From contig NZ_JAVFWN010000010.1 in assembly GCF_030929495.1 (NCBI RefSeq), positions 186,001 through 250,000 on the forward strand: a DNA stretch of 64,000 nt, given 5' to 3'. The DNA is from Nocardioides sp. LHD-245. GTDB lineage: Bacteria; Actinomycetota; Actinomycetes; Propionibacteriales; Nocardioidaceae. Position 1 is the stretch's first letter. The number at the start of each line of letters is the position of its first letter. Positions 8,568 through 16,433 of the stretch are shown in pieces. The notes under the pieces were generated by a model. The model saw only the letters and a program-made list of their open reading frames with translations. It did not search any database and had not been told where the DNA came from. A program made the position numbers and the translations under genes.

Positions 8568-9482
8568 ATGAGCAAGATTCTGGACATTGCTCCGCTGCGC
8601 AGTCTGGTCGCCGTCGCAGACTGCGGCGGTTTCCAGCGCGCGGCGACCCAGCTCCACCTCAGCCAGGGCGCGGTGAGCCAGCACGTACGACGCCTTGAGG
8701 GCGTCGTCGGCACCAAGCTTGTCGAGAAGCACGGGCGGGGATCCCGGTTCACCTCCGGCGGCGAGCGGCTGGTGCAGCACGCCCGGCAGATCCTGGCGGC
8801 GCACGACGACACCCTGCGCAGCTTCGCGGTCGAACAGGTCGCCCAGGTCACCATCGGCTCCACCGAGCACGCCGCGGCCCAGCTGCTGCCCTCGCTCGCG
8901 GCCGCCCTCGAGCGGGCGGACCCCGGCTACCGGTTCCGGTTCCGCATCGACCGCGGCAACCGGCTGCGCGAGGGGCTCCTGGCGGGATCCATCGACCTGG
9001 CCCTCGTGCTCGACGCCGACGACCCGGCCGCCGTCCCCGTCGGGGAGCTCGACCTCGCCTGGTACTCCTCCCCCACCTGGTCACCGCCCCACGCCCCGGA
9101 GCCGGTATCGGTCGTCGCCTTCGACAGCCCCTGCAGCCTGCGCAACCGGGCCCTGGAGACCCTCGCCGCGCACGCCGTGCCGGCGGCCATCGGCGCCGAG
9201 GCGATCCAGCTCGCCGGCGTCCAGGCCGCCGTCGGCGCCGGGCTCGGCGTCGCCCTCATGGCCACTCTCGGCCAGACCCCCGAGGGACTGTTCCGCCGCG
9301 ACGACCTCCCCACCCCCGAACCGCTCCGGCTCTCCGTGTGCGCCCGCAGCGGGCTTCCTGCCGACGTGGTACGGCTGGCGGCGGACGCCCTGGCGCCCCT
9401 GCTCGCGGCAGCACGACCGGGCGACCGAGCGGGTGAACTCGGCCGAGGTGCCCCCTCCAGCGAACCGTCACCACTAACGTGA
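8568..9482 (+). CDS. LysR-family transcriptional regulator
   Basis: 304 aa. The N-terminal winged helix-turn-helix (residues about 8-65) reads PLRSLVAVADCGGFQRAATQ followed by LHLSQGAVSQHVRRLE, the standard LysR pattern, then a linker helix and a substrate-binding-type effector domain. The C-terminal 25 residues are disordered and rich in Pro, Ser and Arg. Transcribed away from the NtaA-type monooxygenase operon across a 125-base gap with an inverted repeat, so it most likely controls that operon in response to its substrate or to sulfur status. It appears to be leaderless. Confidence 0.9.
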   Translation: MSKILDIAPLRSLVAVADCGGFQRAATQLHLSQGAVSQHVRRLEGVVGTKLVEKHGRGSRFTSGGERLVQHARQILAAHDDTLRSFAVEQVAQVTIGSTEHAAAQLLPSLAAALERADPGYRFRFRIDRGNRLREGLLAGSIDLALVLDADDPAAVPVGELDLAWYSSPTWSPPHAPEPVSVVAFDSPCSLRNRALETLAAHAVPAAIGAEAIQLAGVQAAVGAGLGVALMATLGQTPEGLFRRDDLPTPEPLRLSVCARSGLPADVVRLAADALAPLLAAARPGDRAGELGRGAPSSEPSPLT

Positions 9483-9530
9483 CGACGTTCGGCCGTCCAC
9501 GGCCCCACCCACCCCAGAGAGGGCACTTCC

Positions 9531-10403
9531 ATGCGCATCCCCATCAAGGGCAGCGGTCCGGCGGCAGTCGTGATCGCCCTCCTCGCCCTCCTCGTCGCCG
9601 TGTCCGGCAGTTCGTACGCCGCGGTGGTGGCCCACAAGAACTCGGTAGACACGGCCGCCCTTCAGCACCATGCCGTCACCCGATCGAAGATCGACCAGGG
9701 CGCGGTCGGCTCGGGCAAGGTGCGCGACGGCAGTCTGCGCGCACTCGACTTCCGCGCCGGAGAGCTGCCCGCCGGCACGCAGGGCGCACCGGGTGCGGCA
9801 GGGGCCCCGGGCGCGGCAGGGGCGGACGGCGGCCCGGGCCAGGCCGGCGCACCGGGAGCCGACGGCGACCAGGGCCCCGCCGGCCCCGCCGGCCCCGCCG
9901 GACCGGCCGGACCCGCCGGACCGCCCGGACCCCAGGGCGTGCCGGGCGAGAGCGCCCCGGGCAGCGCCTACGCGTACTACGACCACAGTGCCCCGGACAG
10001 CATCGCGATCCCCATCCTGGTGCCGAACACCCCGCAGAACGTCAGCGGCATGGCCTTCACCAAGCTCGGCACCGGGCCCGACTTCCTCGGCCCGACCGGG
10101 CTGACGTTCACCCGAGCGGGCACGTACCGGATCAGCTACGGCGTCGACCTCCTGCCGCCGCTCGCCGTCACCACCCTGTCCACCTTCGCCACCAAGGGCG
10201 CCGACGGCCTGCCGACCGATCCGGTCGTGCCCGGCAGCCGGATCAGCCGGACGGTCAGCACCTCGGTCCTCGCCCCCGAGCGGATCGCCCACGACTTCCT
10301 GGTGCAGGTCGCGGCGGGCGACACCGTCACGGTCTACGTGCAGACGAGCCTGCTCGGCGTCGTCCGCACCAGCCAGCAGGTCGACGTCGAGCTGATCAAC
10401 TGA
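9531..10403 (+). CDS. collagen-like secreted protein
   Basis: 290 aa. An N-terminal signal or anchor helix (AAVVIALLALLVAVSGSSYAA) is followed by a degenerate repeat zone of the NSVDTAALQ / AVTRSKIDQ / AVGSGKVRDGSL type, then about 20 uninterrupted Gly-X-Y triplets (residues about 83-142, including five GPA in a row), and a C-terminal beta-rich globular domain of about 140 residues. This domain order resembles bacterial collagen-like surface proteins such as the Bacillus BclA group with a C1q/TNF-like end domain, which form trimeric stalks. The triplet zone is highly repetitive in DNA and may vary in length between strains. GAGAGGG lies 11 bases before the ATG. A strong hairpin follows the stop. 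No enzymatic role is visible; adhesion or spore/cell-surface function is inference. Confidence 0.85.
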   Translation: MRIPIKGSGPAAVVIALLALLVAVSGSSYAAVVAHKNSVDTAALQHHAVTRSKIDQGAVGSGKVRDGSLRALDFRAGELPAGTQGAPGAAGAPGAAGADGGPGQAGAPGADGDQGPAGPAGPAGPAGPAGPPGPQGVPGESAPGSAYAYYDHSAPDSIAIPILVPNTPQNVSGMAFTKLGTGPDFLGPTGLTFTRAGTYRISYGVDLLPPLAVTTLSTFATKGADGLPTDPVVPGSRISRTVSTSVLAPERIAHDFLVQVAAGDTVTVYVQTSLLGVVRTSQQVDVELIN

Positions 10404-10405
10404 TG

Positions 10406-10470
10406 CCGTCGTACCGGACAAATCGGTCGTGGATCCGCCCGATCGGCGACCGATTCGTCCGGTACGACGG
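10406..10470. terminator. long-stem bidirectional terminator-like hairpin
   Basis: Two 24-base arms (10406-10429 and 10447-10470) pair with a single A-C mismatch around a 17-base loop. It starts 2 bases after the collagen-like gene stop and ends 6 bases before the stop of the convergent small gene, as expected for a shared terminator. There is no T-run, which is common in high-GC actinobacteria. The stem is unusually long. Confidence 0.75.
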
Positions 10471-10476
10471 GAGGCG

Positions 10477-10740
10477 TCAGGTGCTCTCGGGCCCGGGCCC
10501 GGGCCCGGTCGTCGCGACCGGGCCGGCGGCATGCCGCGCGACCGTGCGATGGAGCGGGAGCGCGACATGGCCGCGCCGCCGTACGCCGGTGGCCGCGTCG
10601 ACGACGTAGAGCCACACCACGCCGGGTACGGCGGCACGGGCGACCTGGATCCGGCAACGGCCGGCGACGCCGGGCAGGGTCACGATGTCGCCGGGCTCGA
10701 GCAGCGCGGCGGTGACGGTCTCGGCGGTGCACTCGTCCAT
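10477..10740 (-). CDS. small hypothetical protein
   Basis: 87 aa from the ATG at 10740 (AGGA 3 bases before it, with AAGGGAG further upstream); an in-frame ATG at 10764 would add 8 residues. The protein begins MDECTAETVTAALLEPGDIV and continues with short hydrophobic strands (VVWLYVVDAATGVRRRGHVAL) and a Gly/Pro-rich tail. It looks like a small beta-barrel-type cytosolic protein, but I recognise no family. It is transcribed away from the arsR-sulP pair over the same palindrome-rich gap and ends at the hairpin shared with the collagen-like gene. The tail coded by GC-repeat DNA is of doubtful quality; the gene is plausible rather than certain. Confidence 0.5.
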   Translation of the reverse strand: MDECTAETVTAALLEPGDIVTLPGVAGRCRIQVARAAVPGVVWLYVVDAATGVRRRGHVALPLHRTVARHAAGPVATTGPGPGPEST

Positions 10741-10766
10741 GCGTCCTGCCGGCTCCCTTCGCATCC

Positions 10767-10782
10767 GATTCCACGTGGAATC
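10767..10782. promoter_or_regulatory. 16-bp perfect palindrome in divergent promoter
   Basis: GATTCCACGTGGAATC, a perfect palindrome centred on CACGTG, lies between the small minus-strand gene and arsR. It is 3 bases away from a second inverted repeat (10786-10810). Likely a dimeric regulator site; the protein that binds it is unknown. Confidence 0.6.
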
Positions 10783-10785
10783 ACG

Positions 10786-10810
10786 ACATGAAAACTTCTT
10801 CAATTCATGT
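10786..10810. promoter_or_regulatory. inverted repeat, candidate ArsR-family operator
   Basis: Perfect arms ACATGAA and TTCATGT with an 11-base AT-rich spacer, 45 bases before the ArsR-type regulator start. ATGAA/TTCAT half-sites are typical of SmtB/ArsR operators, so this is probably the autoregulatory site for arsR-sulP. TAGTCT at 10810-10815 could be the -10 box that a bound repressor would block. Confidence 0.55.
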
Positions 10811-10854
10811 AGTCTAGCGGATGTCCGAGGGCACGCGAGAGGGAGGAGCCCGCG

Positions 10855-11190
10855 ATGGGCGTTCCGCTCTACCAGACCAAGGCCGAGTTCTTCCGGACCC
10901 TGGGCCACCCCGCCCGGATCCGGATCCTCGAGCTGCTCGCCGAGCGCGACCACGCGGTCCACGAGCTGCTCGAGCAGATCGCGATCGAGCCCAGCAACCT
11001 CTCGCAGCAACTCGCCGTGCTCCGCCGTACGTCGCTGGTGGTCTCGCGTCGCGAGGGTGTCGCGGTCGTCTACTCCATCAGCGTCCCCGAGGTCCGCGAC
11101 CTCCTGCTCTCGGCCCGCCGGATCCTGGTCGGACTCGCCGAGACCCGGTCCGACTTCGAGGACGAGCTCATGGTCCCCGACCGCCGATGA
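10855..11190 (+). CDS. ArsR/SmtB-family transcriptional regulator
   Basis: 111 aa winged-helix regulator. The DNA-binding region reads LGHPARIRILELLAERDHAVHELLEQ followed (in a second half) by IEPSNLSQQLAVLRRTSLVV, the usual ArsR order. No CxC metal site (as in ArsR or CadC alpha3N) is visible and the protein has no cysteine at all, so it does not look like a thiol-based metal or persulfide sensor. The start is preceded by GGGAGGAG. Its last 4 bases overlap the SulP start (ATGA), so regulator and transporter are co-translated. It probably represses its own promoter at the inverted repeat 10786-10810 and controls anion transport; the signal is unknown. Confidence 0.9.
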   Translation: MGVPLYQTKAEFFRTLGHPARIRILELLAERDHAVHELLEQIAIEPSNLSQQLAVLRRTSLVVSRREGVAVVYSISVPEVRDLLLSARRILVGLAETRSDFEDELMVPDRR

Positions 11191-12875
11191 GCGCCCTCAC
11201 GGCGCGGGTCCGGCAGCTCGCGCCGCGGCGGGAGGACTGGACCCCGGCCCGTCCGCGCCGCGATCTCACCGCCGGCGTCATGGTCGCGCTGGTCGCGCTG
11301 CCCCTCGCCCTCGGCTTCGGGGTGAGCTCCGGCGTCGGCGCGGGGGCGGGCATCGTGACGGCGATCGTGGCCGGCGCGGTCGCGGCCGTCTTCGGGGGCA
11401 GCCACGTCCAGGTCAGCGGCCCCACCGGGGCGATGACCGTCGTCCTCATCCCCATCGTCGCTGCCCACGGCGCCGACGGCGTCCTGGTCGTCGGTCTCCT
11501 CGCCGGGCTGATGTTGATCGCGTTGGCCGTGACCGGCGCGGGCCGGGCGATCCGCTACGTGCCCGTCCCTGTCATCGAGGGCTTCACCGCGGGCATCGCC
11601 GTGATCATCGCGCTCCAGCAGCTGCCCGCCGCCCTCGGCGTCGACGTGCACGCCGAGCGGATCCTGGTGCTCGCCGGCGACGCGGTGCGGACCTGGGCCG
11701 CCGCGCCCGACCTCGCCCCGCCCGGGACCGCGCTGGCGGTCGCCGCGGTCATCGTCGCGCTCGCCCGGGTCCGCGCGGGGTTCCCGGCGGCGCTGGTTCT
11801 GGTCGCACTGGCGACCGGGGTGAACGCACTGCTCGGTCGCGGCGGCGAGCGGCCCCTCGCCACCATCGGCGCGATCCCGTCCGGCCTGCCGGCTCCCCGG
11901 CTGCCGTCCGTGCCCTGGGGCGATCTCGACACCCTGATGCTCGCCGCGGTGGCGGTCGCCGCGCTCGGCGCCCTGGAGAGCCTCCTCTCCGCGACCGTGG
12001 CCGACGCGATGAGCGTGGGCCAGCGGCACGACCCGGACCGCGAGCTGCTCGGCCAGGGGCTCGCCAATGTCGCCAGCCCGCTCTTCGGCGGCATCCCCGC
12101 CACCGCCGCCATCGCGCGGACCGCCGTCAACGTCCGCTCCGGCGCCGGCTCCCGGCTGGCCGCCCTCAGCCACGCCCTCCTGCTGCTGGTCGTGGTCCTC
12201 GCGGCCGCCCGGTGGGTCGGTCACATCCCGCTCGCCGCGCTGGCCGGCGTGCTGATCGCGACGGCCGTGCAGATGGTCCGCGTCGCCAGCCTCGCGCCAC
12301 TCCTGCGCGCCACCCGCGGCGACGCCGCGACGCTGCTGGTCACCGCCGTTGCCACGGTCGCCCTCGACCTGGTTCTCGCCGTGATCATCGGCCTGGTGGC
12401 GGCCGGGTTCTTCGCGCTGCGCCAGACCGCCACCACCGCCCGACTGGAGGAGGTCCCGCTCGACGACGGCGACCACCACGACGAGGAGCGACGGCTGCTC
12501 GACGAGCACATCGTCGCCTACCGCCTCGACGGACCGCTGTTCTTCGCCGCCGCGCACGACTTCCTGCTCGACCTCGCCGAGGTGCGACAGGTCCGCGTCG
12601 TCGTCCTGCGGATGTCCCGCCTCACCACCATCGACGCCACCGGCGCCCACGTCCTGGCCGACACGATCGAGCGACTGGAGCGGCGCGGCGTGACGGTGCT
12701 GCTCTCCGGCATCCGACCCGCACACCTCGCGGTGCTGGAGCGGCTGGGCGTCCCGAGCCGGCTCGCCCATGAGCGCCACGTCTTCACGACCACCCCCGAG
12801 GCGATCGCGCACGCCCGGCTGCACTCCGCCCGGGTGGCCCACGACGCCGAGACCCCGGCGGCCCCTGCCGGCTGA
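11187..12875 (+). CDS. SulP-family inorganic anion transporter with STAS domain
   Basis: 562 aa from the ATG at 11187, which overlaps the arsR stop. Upstream in-frame codons only read arsR out of frame. The N-terminal half is a membrane domain with the SulP hallmark GVMVALVALPLALGFGVSSG and HVQVSGPTGAMTVVL blocks and about 11-14 helices. The C-terminal 120 residues form a cytosolic STAS domain (DGPLFFAAAHDF, then VVLRMSRLTTIDATGAHVL). SulP proteins carry sulfate, bicarbonate, chloride or other anions, often coupled to Na+ or H+. Control by an ArsR-type protein is unusual for a plain sulfate or bicarbonate carrier. The exact anion cannot be inferred. The gene ends 13 bases from the stop of the convergent LysR gene. 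Confidence 0.9.
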   Translation: MSALTARVRQLAPRREDWTPARPRRDLTAGVMVALVALPLALGFGVSSGVGAGAGIVTAIVAGAVAAVFGGSHVQVSGPTGAMTVVLIPIVAAHGADGVLVVGLLAGLMLIALAVTGAGRAIRYVPVPVIEGFTAGIAVIIALQQLPAALGVDVHAERILVLAGDAVRTWAAAPDLAPPGTALAVAAVIVALARVRAGFPAALVLVALATGVNALLGRGGERPLATIGAIPSGLPAPRLPSVPWGDLDTLMLAAVAVAALGALESLLSATVADAMSVGQRHDPDRELLGQGLANVASPLFGGIPATAAIARTAVNVRSGAGSRLAALSHALLLLVVVLAAARWVGHIPLAALAGVLIATAVQMVRVASLAPLLRATRGDAATLLVTAVATVALDLVLAVIIGLVAAGFFALRQTATTARLEEVPLDDGDHHDEERRLLDEHIVAYRLDGPLFFAAAHDFLLDLAEVRQVRVVVLRMSRLTTIDATGAHVLADTIERLERRGVTVLLSGIRPAHLAVLERLGVPSRLAHERHVFTTTPEAIAHARLHSARVAHDAETPAAPAG

Positions 12876-12888
12876 GTGCCGTCGCGGC

Positions 12889-13797
12889 TCAGGAGGCCGC
12901 GCGGGCGCCCGCCGCCGCGAGCAGCCGGGCGGCGGCGTCCGGGAGCGGTGTGTCGCTCGGCCAGATGGCGGTCAGCGGGCGGACCAGGGCGAGCCCGGCG
13001 AGCGGTACGGCGCGCAGCTCGTCGAGGCGCAGCTGGGCCTCGACCGCGCGCTCCGACAGGGCGACCGGCCCCATGCCGGCGATCGCGGCGTGGGTGAGGC
13101 CGTTGTTGGACGCCATCACCAGACCGGGCTCCAGGTCGTGCCCCTCGCGACGCAGCGCCTCCTCGAGGGTCACTCGGGTGCCCGATCCCTCCTCGCGGAC
13201 CAGGATCCCGCCGGTGGCGAGCTCCGCGGCGCCGAGCGGGTCGGTCCGGTTCGCCCACGGGTGGCCGGGCGCGACGGCGACCACGAGCCGGTCGGCCCCG
13301 ACCTGCTGGTGTCGGAGCCCGTCGGGGGCGGTCGGCACCTCGACGAAGCCGAGCTCGGCCGCACCGGTGCGGACCAGCCGCTCGACCTCGGTGGAGTTGG
13401 CGACGCTCAGGGACACCCGCAGGTCGGGTGCACCCGCGTGCAACCGGGCCAGCCAGGCCGGCGCGTAGTGCTCGGCGATCGTCATCGACGCCGCGGCCCG
13501 CACGACGAGCTCCCCCTCCGCGCGCAGCATCGCGATCGAGCGGGTGAACCGGTCGGCGGCACCCAGCAGCTCGGCCGCCCAGTCGACGACCAGCCGTCCG
13601 TGCGGCGTCAGCGTCGTCCCCTGCTTGGTGCGGTGGAGCAGGGTGACGCCCAGCCGCCGCTCGAGGGCGAGCATCCGGCGCGAGACACTGGGCTGCGAGA
13701 GCCGCAGCTCCTGGGCGGCCTGGCCGATGCTCCCCGTCCGTGCCACGAGGGCGAGCACCTCGAGGTCCTCGAGATCCGGTCGTCGGGCGGCGCTCAT
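12889..13797 (-). CDS. LysR-family transcriptional regulator
   Basis: 302 aa from the ATG at 13797, which has GGGGAG 4 bases upstream and leaves the usual short tail before the helix-turn-helix; an in-frame ATG at 13821 with GGAG is an alternative. The winged helix reads LEVLALVARTGSIGQAAQEL then RLSQPSVSRRMLALE, followed by a LysR effector domain. It is divergent from the YeiH-type transporter at 13893, a common pairing in which the LysR protein (CysL/YeiE type) controls the transporter. The effector may be a sulfur compound, but that is inferred from the pairing only. Confidence 0.9.
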   Translation of the reverse strand: MSAARRPDLEDLEVLALVARTGSIGQAAQELRLSQPSVSRRMLALERRLGVTLLHRTKQGTTLTPHGRLVVDWAAELLGAADRFTRSIAMLRAEGELVVRAAASMTIAEHYAPAWLARLHAGAPDLRVSLSVANSTEVERLVRTGAAELGFVEVPTAPDGLRHQQVGADRLVVAVAPGHPWANRTDPLGAAELATGGILVREEGSGTRVTLEEALRREGHDLEPGLVMASNNGLTHAAIAGMGPVALSERAVEAQLRLDELRAVPLAGLALVRPLTAIWPSDTPLPDAAARLLAAAGARAAS

Positions 13798-13892
13798 CGC
13801 GCTCCCCGTGGGGTGATCCATGCGTTCTCCGTATGACGTGATGCCCAGCTGCTCACTACAGAAGCCTGCCTCACCCCGCGAGGGTGGAGCAC

Positions 13893-14939
13893 ATGGCCAC
13901 GAGAACCGCCCCCGACCCGACGACCGGGCGGGCCGCCCGGACCCGACGAGCCGGGACACTGCCCGGCCTCGTCCTCACCGGAGCCGGCCTCGCGGCCGCC
14001 GCGACGGGCCATCGGCTGGTCCCGTCCGTCGGCGTACTGACCTGGGCGGTCCTCCTCGGCGCCGCGGCCGCCAACCTCGACCTGGTCCCGATCGCAGCCC
14101 AGCCGGGGCTGCGCACCGCGGTCCGGAGGCTGCTGCGCGTGGGGGTCGTGCTGCTCGGCTTCTCGCTGTCGCTGACCGCGATCGGCGCCCTGGGTGTGCC
14201 GGTGATCGCACTGGTGGTCGTCACCCTGGTCGGCACCCTGGTCCTCACCTGGTGGCTCGGCCTGCGGATGAAGGTCAGCCCGGCCCGCAGCCTGCTCGTC
14301 GCCACCGGCTTCTCGATCTGCGGCGCCTCGGCGATCGCCGGGATGGAGCGCACCGCCGGCGCCGACGAGGACGACGTCGCCACCGCGATCACCATGGTCA
14401 CGCTGTACGGCACGATCGCGATGATCGCCCTCCCGCTGCTGCAGGCGCCGCTCGGCCTCTCCGACCGGCAGCTCGGCATCTGGGCCGGTGCCAGCGTCCA
14501 CGAGGTCGGGCAGGTCGTCGCCGCCGCCGGGCCGGCGGGGGCGACCGCCGTCGCGCTCGCCGTCGTGGTCAAGCTGACCCGGGTGCTGCTGCTTGCTCCG
14601 GTGGTCGCGGTCGTGAGCGCGGCCCGGCGCCGGTCCCGGCGCGCCGCGGAGCCGGACGAGGACGGGGCCGCCGGGCCAGCGATGGTGCCGCTGTTCGTCC
14701 TCGGCTTCCTCGCCTGCGTGCTGGTCCGCACCACCGGGCTGGTGCCCGAGGCCGTGCTCGACGTGATCGGCGGCCTGCAGACGGCGACCCTCGCCGCCGC
14801 GCTCTTCGCGCTCGGCACCGGCGTCCACCTCGGCGAGCTGCTGCACGGCGGCGGACGGGTGCTCGCGCTCGGCCTCGTCTCGACGCTTGTGGTCGCGACC
14901 GTGTCGCTGGCCGGCGTGCTCACCGTCAGCGCAGGATGA
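13893..14939 (+). CDS. YeiH-type putative sulfate exporter family membrane protein
   Basis: 348 aa from the ATG at 13893 (GAGGGTGGAG just upstream; a GTG at 13884 is possible). About ten membrane helices. Family blocks are LLRVGVVLLGFSLSLTAI, the conserved GFSICGASAIAGMERT and the ASVHEVGQVVAAAGP loop, which define the UPF0324/YeiH group. The members are annotated as putative sulfate exporters, and YeiH-type genes are often controlled by LysR regulators such as the one divergent here. Transport direction and substrate are not proven for most of the family. The gene ends 41 bases from the proC stop on the other strand; no hairpin is visible between them. Confidence 0.85.
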   Translation: MATRTAPDPTTGRAARTRRAGTLPGLVLTGAGLAAAATGHRLVPSVGVLTWAVLLGAAAANLDLVPIAAQPGLRTAVRRLLRVGVVLLGFSLSLTAIGALGVPVIALVVVTLVGTLVLTWWLGLRMKVSPARSLLVATGFSICGASAIAGMERTAGADEDDVATAITMVTLYGTIAMIALPLLQAPLGLSDRQLGIWAGASVHEVGQVVAAAGPAGATAVALAVVVKLTRVLLLAPVVAVVSAARRRSRRAAEPDEDGAAGPAMVPLFVLGFLACVLVRTTGLVPEAVLDVIGGLQTATLAAALFALGTGVHLGELLHGGGRVLALGLVSTLVVATVSLAGVLTVSAG

Positions 14940-14979
14940 CCGGGACCAGGGGCAGGCGCTCCGCGACCCTCGCGCCGAG

Positions 14980-15876
14980 CTACTCCAGCTCGCGCGCGAT
15001 CTCCTGGGTGCGCGCCTCCGCCGCGGCGGCCCCGGCGACGACGACGGCGCGCAGGCCGCGCTCCTCGAAGGTCGCTATCGCGCGCTCCGTCGAGCCGCGC
15101 GGACTGGTCACCGCGCGGCGCAGCTCGGCCGGATCGACGGGGTCCACCGGGTCGGCCGGGTCGGCCGGGTCGGCCGGGTCGGCCGGCGCACCGTCGAGCA
15201 TCCGGCCGGCCCCGGCGACGGTCCGCGCCGCGAGGACGCGGGCGAGCGGCGCGGGCAGGCCCAGCCGCTCACCGGCCTCCGCCAGCGCCTCGGTCAGGTA
15301 GAAGACGTAGGCGGGGCCGGACCCGCTGACCGCGCCGACGGCAGCGAGCTGGTCCTCGGCCACCTCGACGACGAGTCCCACCGTGGCGAACAGCGCGCGG
15401 GCCCGGTGCAGGTGCTCCGCCGAGGCGTGGGCGCCCGGGGCGATGGCGGTGACACCGTGGCCGACCCGGGTCGGCGTGTTCGGCATGGCCCGCACCACCG
15501 GCTGGCCGGGCGGCAGCGCCTGCTCGATGCTCGCCAGCGGTACGGCGCCGGCGACGCTCACCACGACGGTGTCCGGTGCCAGGCTCGTCGAGATCTCCGC
15601 GGCCAGGGCGCCCACCTGCGCCGGCTTCACCCCCAGCACGACCACCTGCGCCTCGGCGGCCGCCCGGGCGTTGGCCGTCGGGCCGGGGGTCGCGTCGGCA
15701 GGTCCGGTTCCGGTCGCGACGGCGCGGACGCCGTACCGGCCGGCGAGGCGGTCGGCGCGCTCCGCGCTCCGGACCGTCGCGCGCACCTGGTCCGCGGGCA
15801 CCCCGGAGTCGAGGAGTCCCGCGAGGATGGCCTCGTTCATGGCACCGCAGCCGAGGAAGGCGATCGTCGTACCCAC
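14980..15876 (-). CDS. proC: pyrroline-5-carboxylate reductase
   Basis: 298 aa. Catalyses the last step of proline synthesis, reducing pyrroline-5-carboxylate with NAD(P)H. The N-terminal Rossmann motif is FLGCGAMNEAILAGLL (residues 7-22), VVLGVKPAQV follows, then the conserved VVRAMPNTPTRVGHG and AVGAVSGSGPAYVF. Near the C terminus the usual TSPGGTT site reads TSPRGST (residues 258-263), so one glycine is replaced by arginine. Residues 231-249 are an extra tract of repeated Asp-Pro-Ala/Val units, inserted before that site and coded by 9-bp DNA repeats. The GTG start has a weak CAGGAT box 6 bases before it and may be leaderless. Despite the odd insert the enzyme appears intact. Confidence 0.9.
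   Translation of the reverse strand: MGTTIAFLGCGAMNEAILAGLLDSGVPADQVRATVRSAERADRLAGRYGVRAVATGTGPADATPGPTANARAAAEAQVVVLGVKPAQVGALAAEISTSLAPDTVVVSVAGAVPLASIEQALPPGQPVVRAMPNTPTRVGHGVTAIAPGAHASAEHLHRARALFATVGLVVEVAEDQLAAVGAVSGSGPAYVFYLTEALAEAGERLGLPAPLARVLAARTVAGAGRMLDGAPADPADPADPADPVDPVDPAELRRAVTSPRGSTERAIATFEERGLRAVVVAGAAAAEARTQEIARELE
15142..15186. repeat. 9-bp tandem repeat inside proC
   Basis: GTCGGCCGG is repeated four times perfectly at 15151-15186, with a degenerate unit before it at 15142-15150. On the minus strand it encodes Asp-Pro-Ala units. The unit is a multiple of three, so gain or loss of copies would change protein length without shifting frame. Confidence 0.9.
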
Positions 15877-15911
15877 CCCCGCATCCTGCCAAGACCGCGC
15901 GCAGCGGCGCG

Positions 15912-15917
15912 TAGCCT
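15912..15917 (+). promoter_or_regulatory. -10 box, leaderless USP gene
   Basis: TAGCCT followed by exactly 6 bases and the GTG at 15924; there is no Shine-Dalgarno sequence. Same geometry as at eight other genes in the window. Confidence 0.5.
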
Positions 15918-15923
15918 GCCCCT

Positions 15924-16382
15924 GTGGCAGGTGAGCAGGACACAGCCTTCGAGCTCGGACGCGACGGCGCCGCGTGGATCGTGGCGGGCGTCGACGGGAG
16001 CGTCACGTCGACCCGGGCCGGCGCGTACGCCGCCGGACTGGCCCGCCGGCAGAGCAGCCGCCTGGCGCTGGTGCTCGCCCGTGACGTGAGCGCCGAGGCC
16101 TCGCTCGGCAACGAGGGTGCCGTCCGGGCCGCCCTGGAGGGCCAGGACCAGGTCGAGCAGGAGCTCCGCGACGCCATCGCCACCACGACCTGGCCGGTCG
16201 ACGTCGAGCTGTTCGTCCGCGTGGGACCCCCGGCCCGCGTGCTCGCGGCTGTCGCCGAGGAGCTGTCCGCCGGCCTCATCGTCCTCGGCTCGTCACGCCA
16301 GCACGCCTACCTCCGGCCGGGTGGACCGCTGCCCGTGCAGCTGATGCGGCTGCGCCGCTGGCCGGTGCTCGTCGTCCCCTGA
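15924..16382 (+). CDS. universal stress protein (UspA-like)
   Basis: 152 aa, the usual length of a single-domain universal stress protein. The first strand reads WIVAGVDGSVTSTRAGAYAAGLA, typical of the Usp fold, and the C-terminal part has LIVLGSSRQHAYL followed by a final VLVVP strand. The ATP-binding G-2x-G-9x-G(S/T) motif is not clear (GSSRQHAYLRPGG only loosely fits), so nucleotide binding is uncertain. The protein probably acts in the cytosol under stress or dormancy. The gene is divergent from proC across 47 bases and seems leaderless. Confidence 0.75.
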   Translation: MAGEQDTAFELGRDGAAWIVAGVDGSVTSTRAGAYAAGLARRQSSRLALVLARDVSAEASLGNEGAVRAALEGQDQVEQELRDAIATTTWPVDVELFVRVGPPARVLAAVAEELSAGLIVLGSSRQHAYLRPGGPLPVQLMRLRRWPVLVVP

Positions 16383-16433
16383 CCGGATCGCACCAGCCTG
16401 GACGCCCCGGTCCGCCCGCGATAGGACGGAGGG

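Noticed and set aside
9750..9960. Regular DNA repeats that could be mistaken for a CRISPR or satellite array
   Set aside because: They are Gly-X-Y codons of a continuous reading frame, without equal spacers or a constant repeat longer than a few codons.
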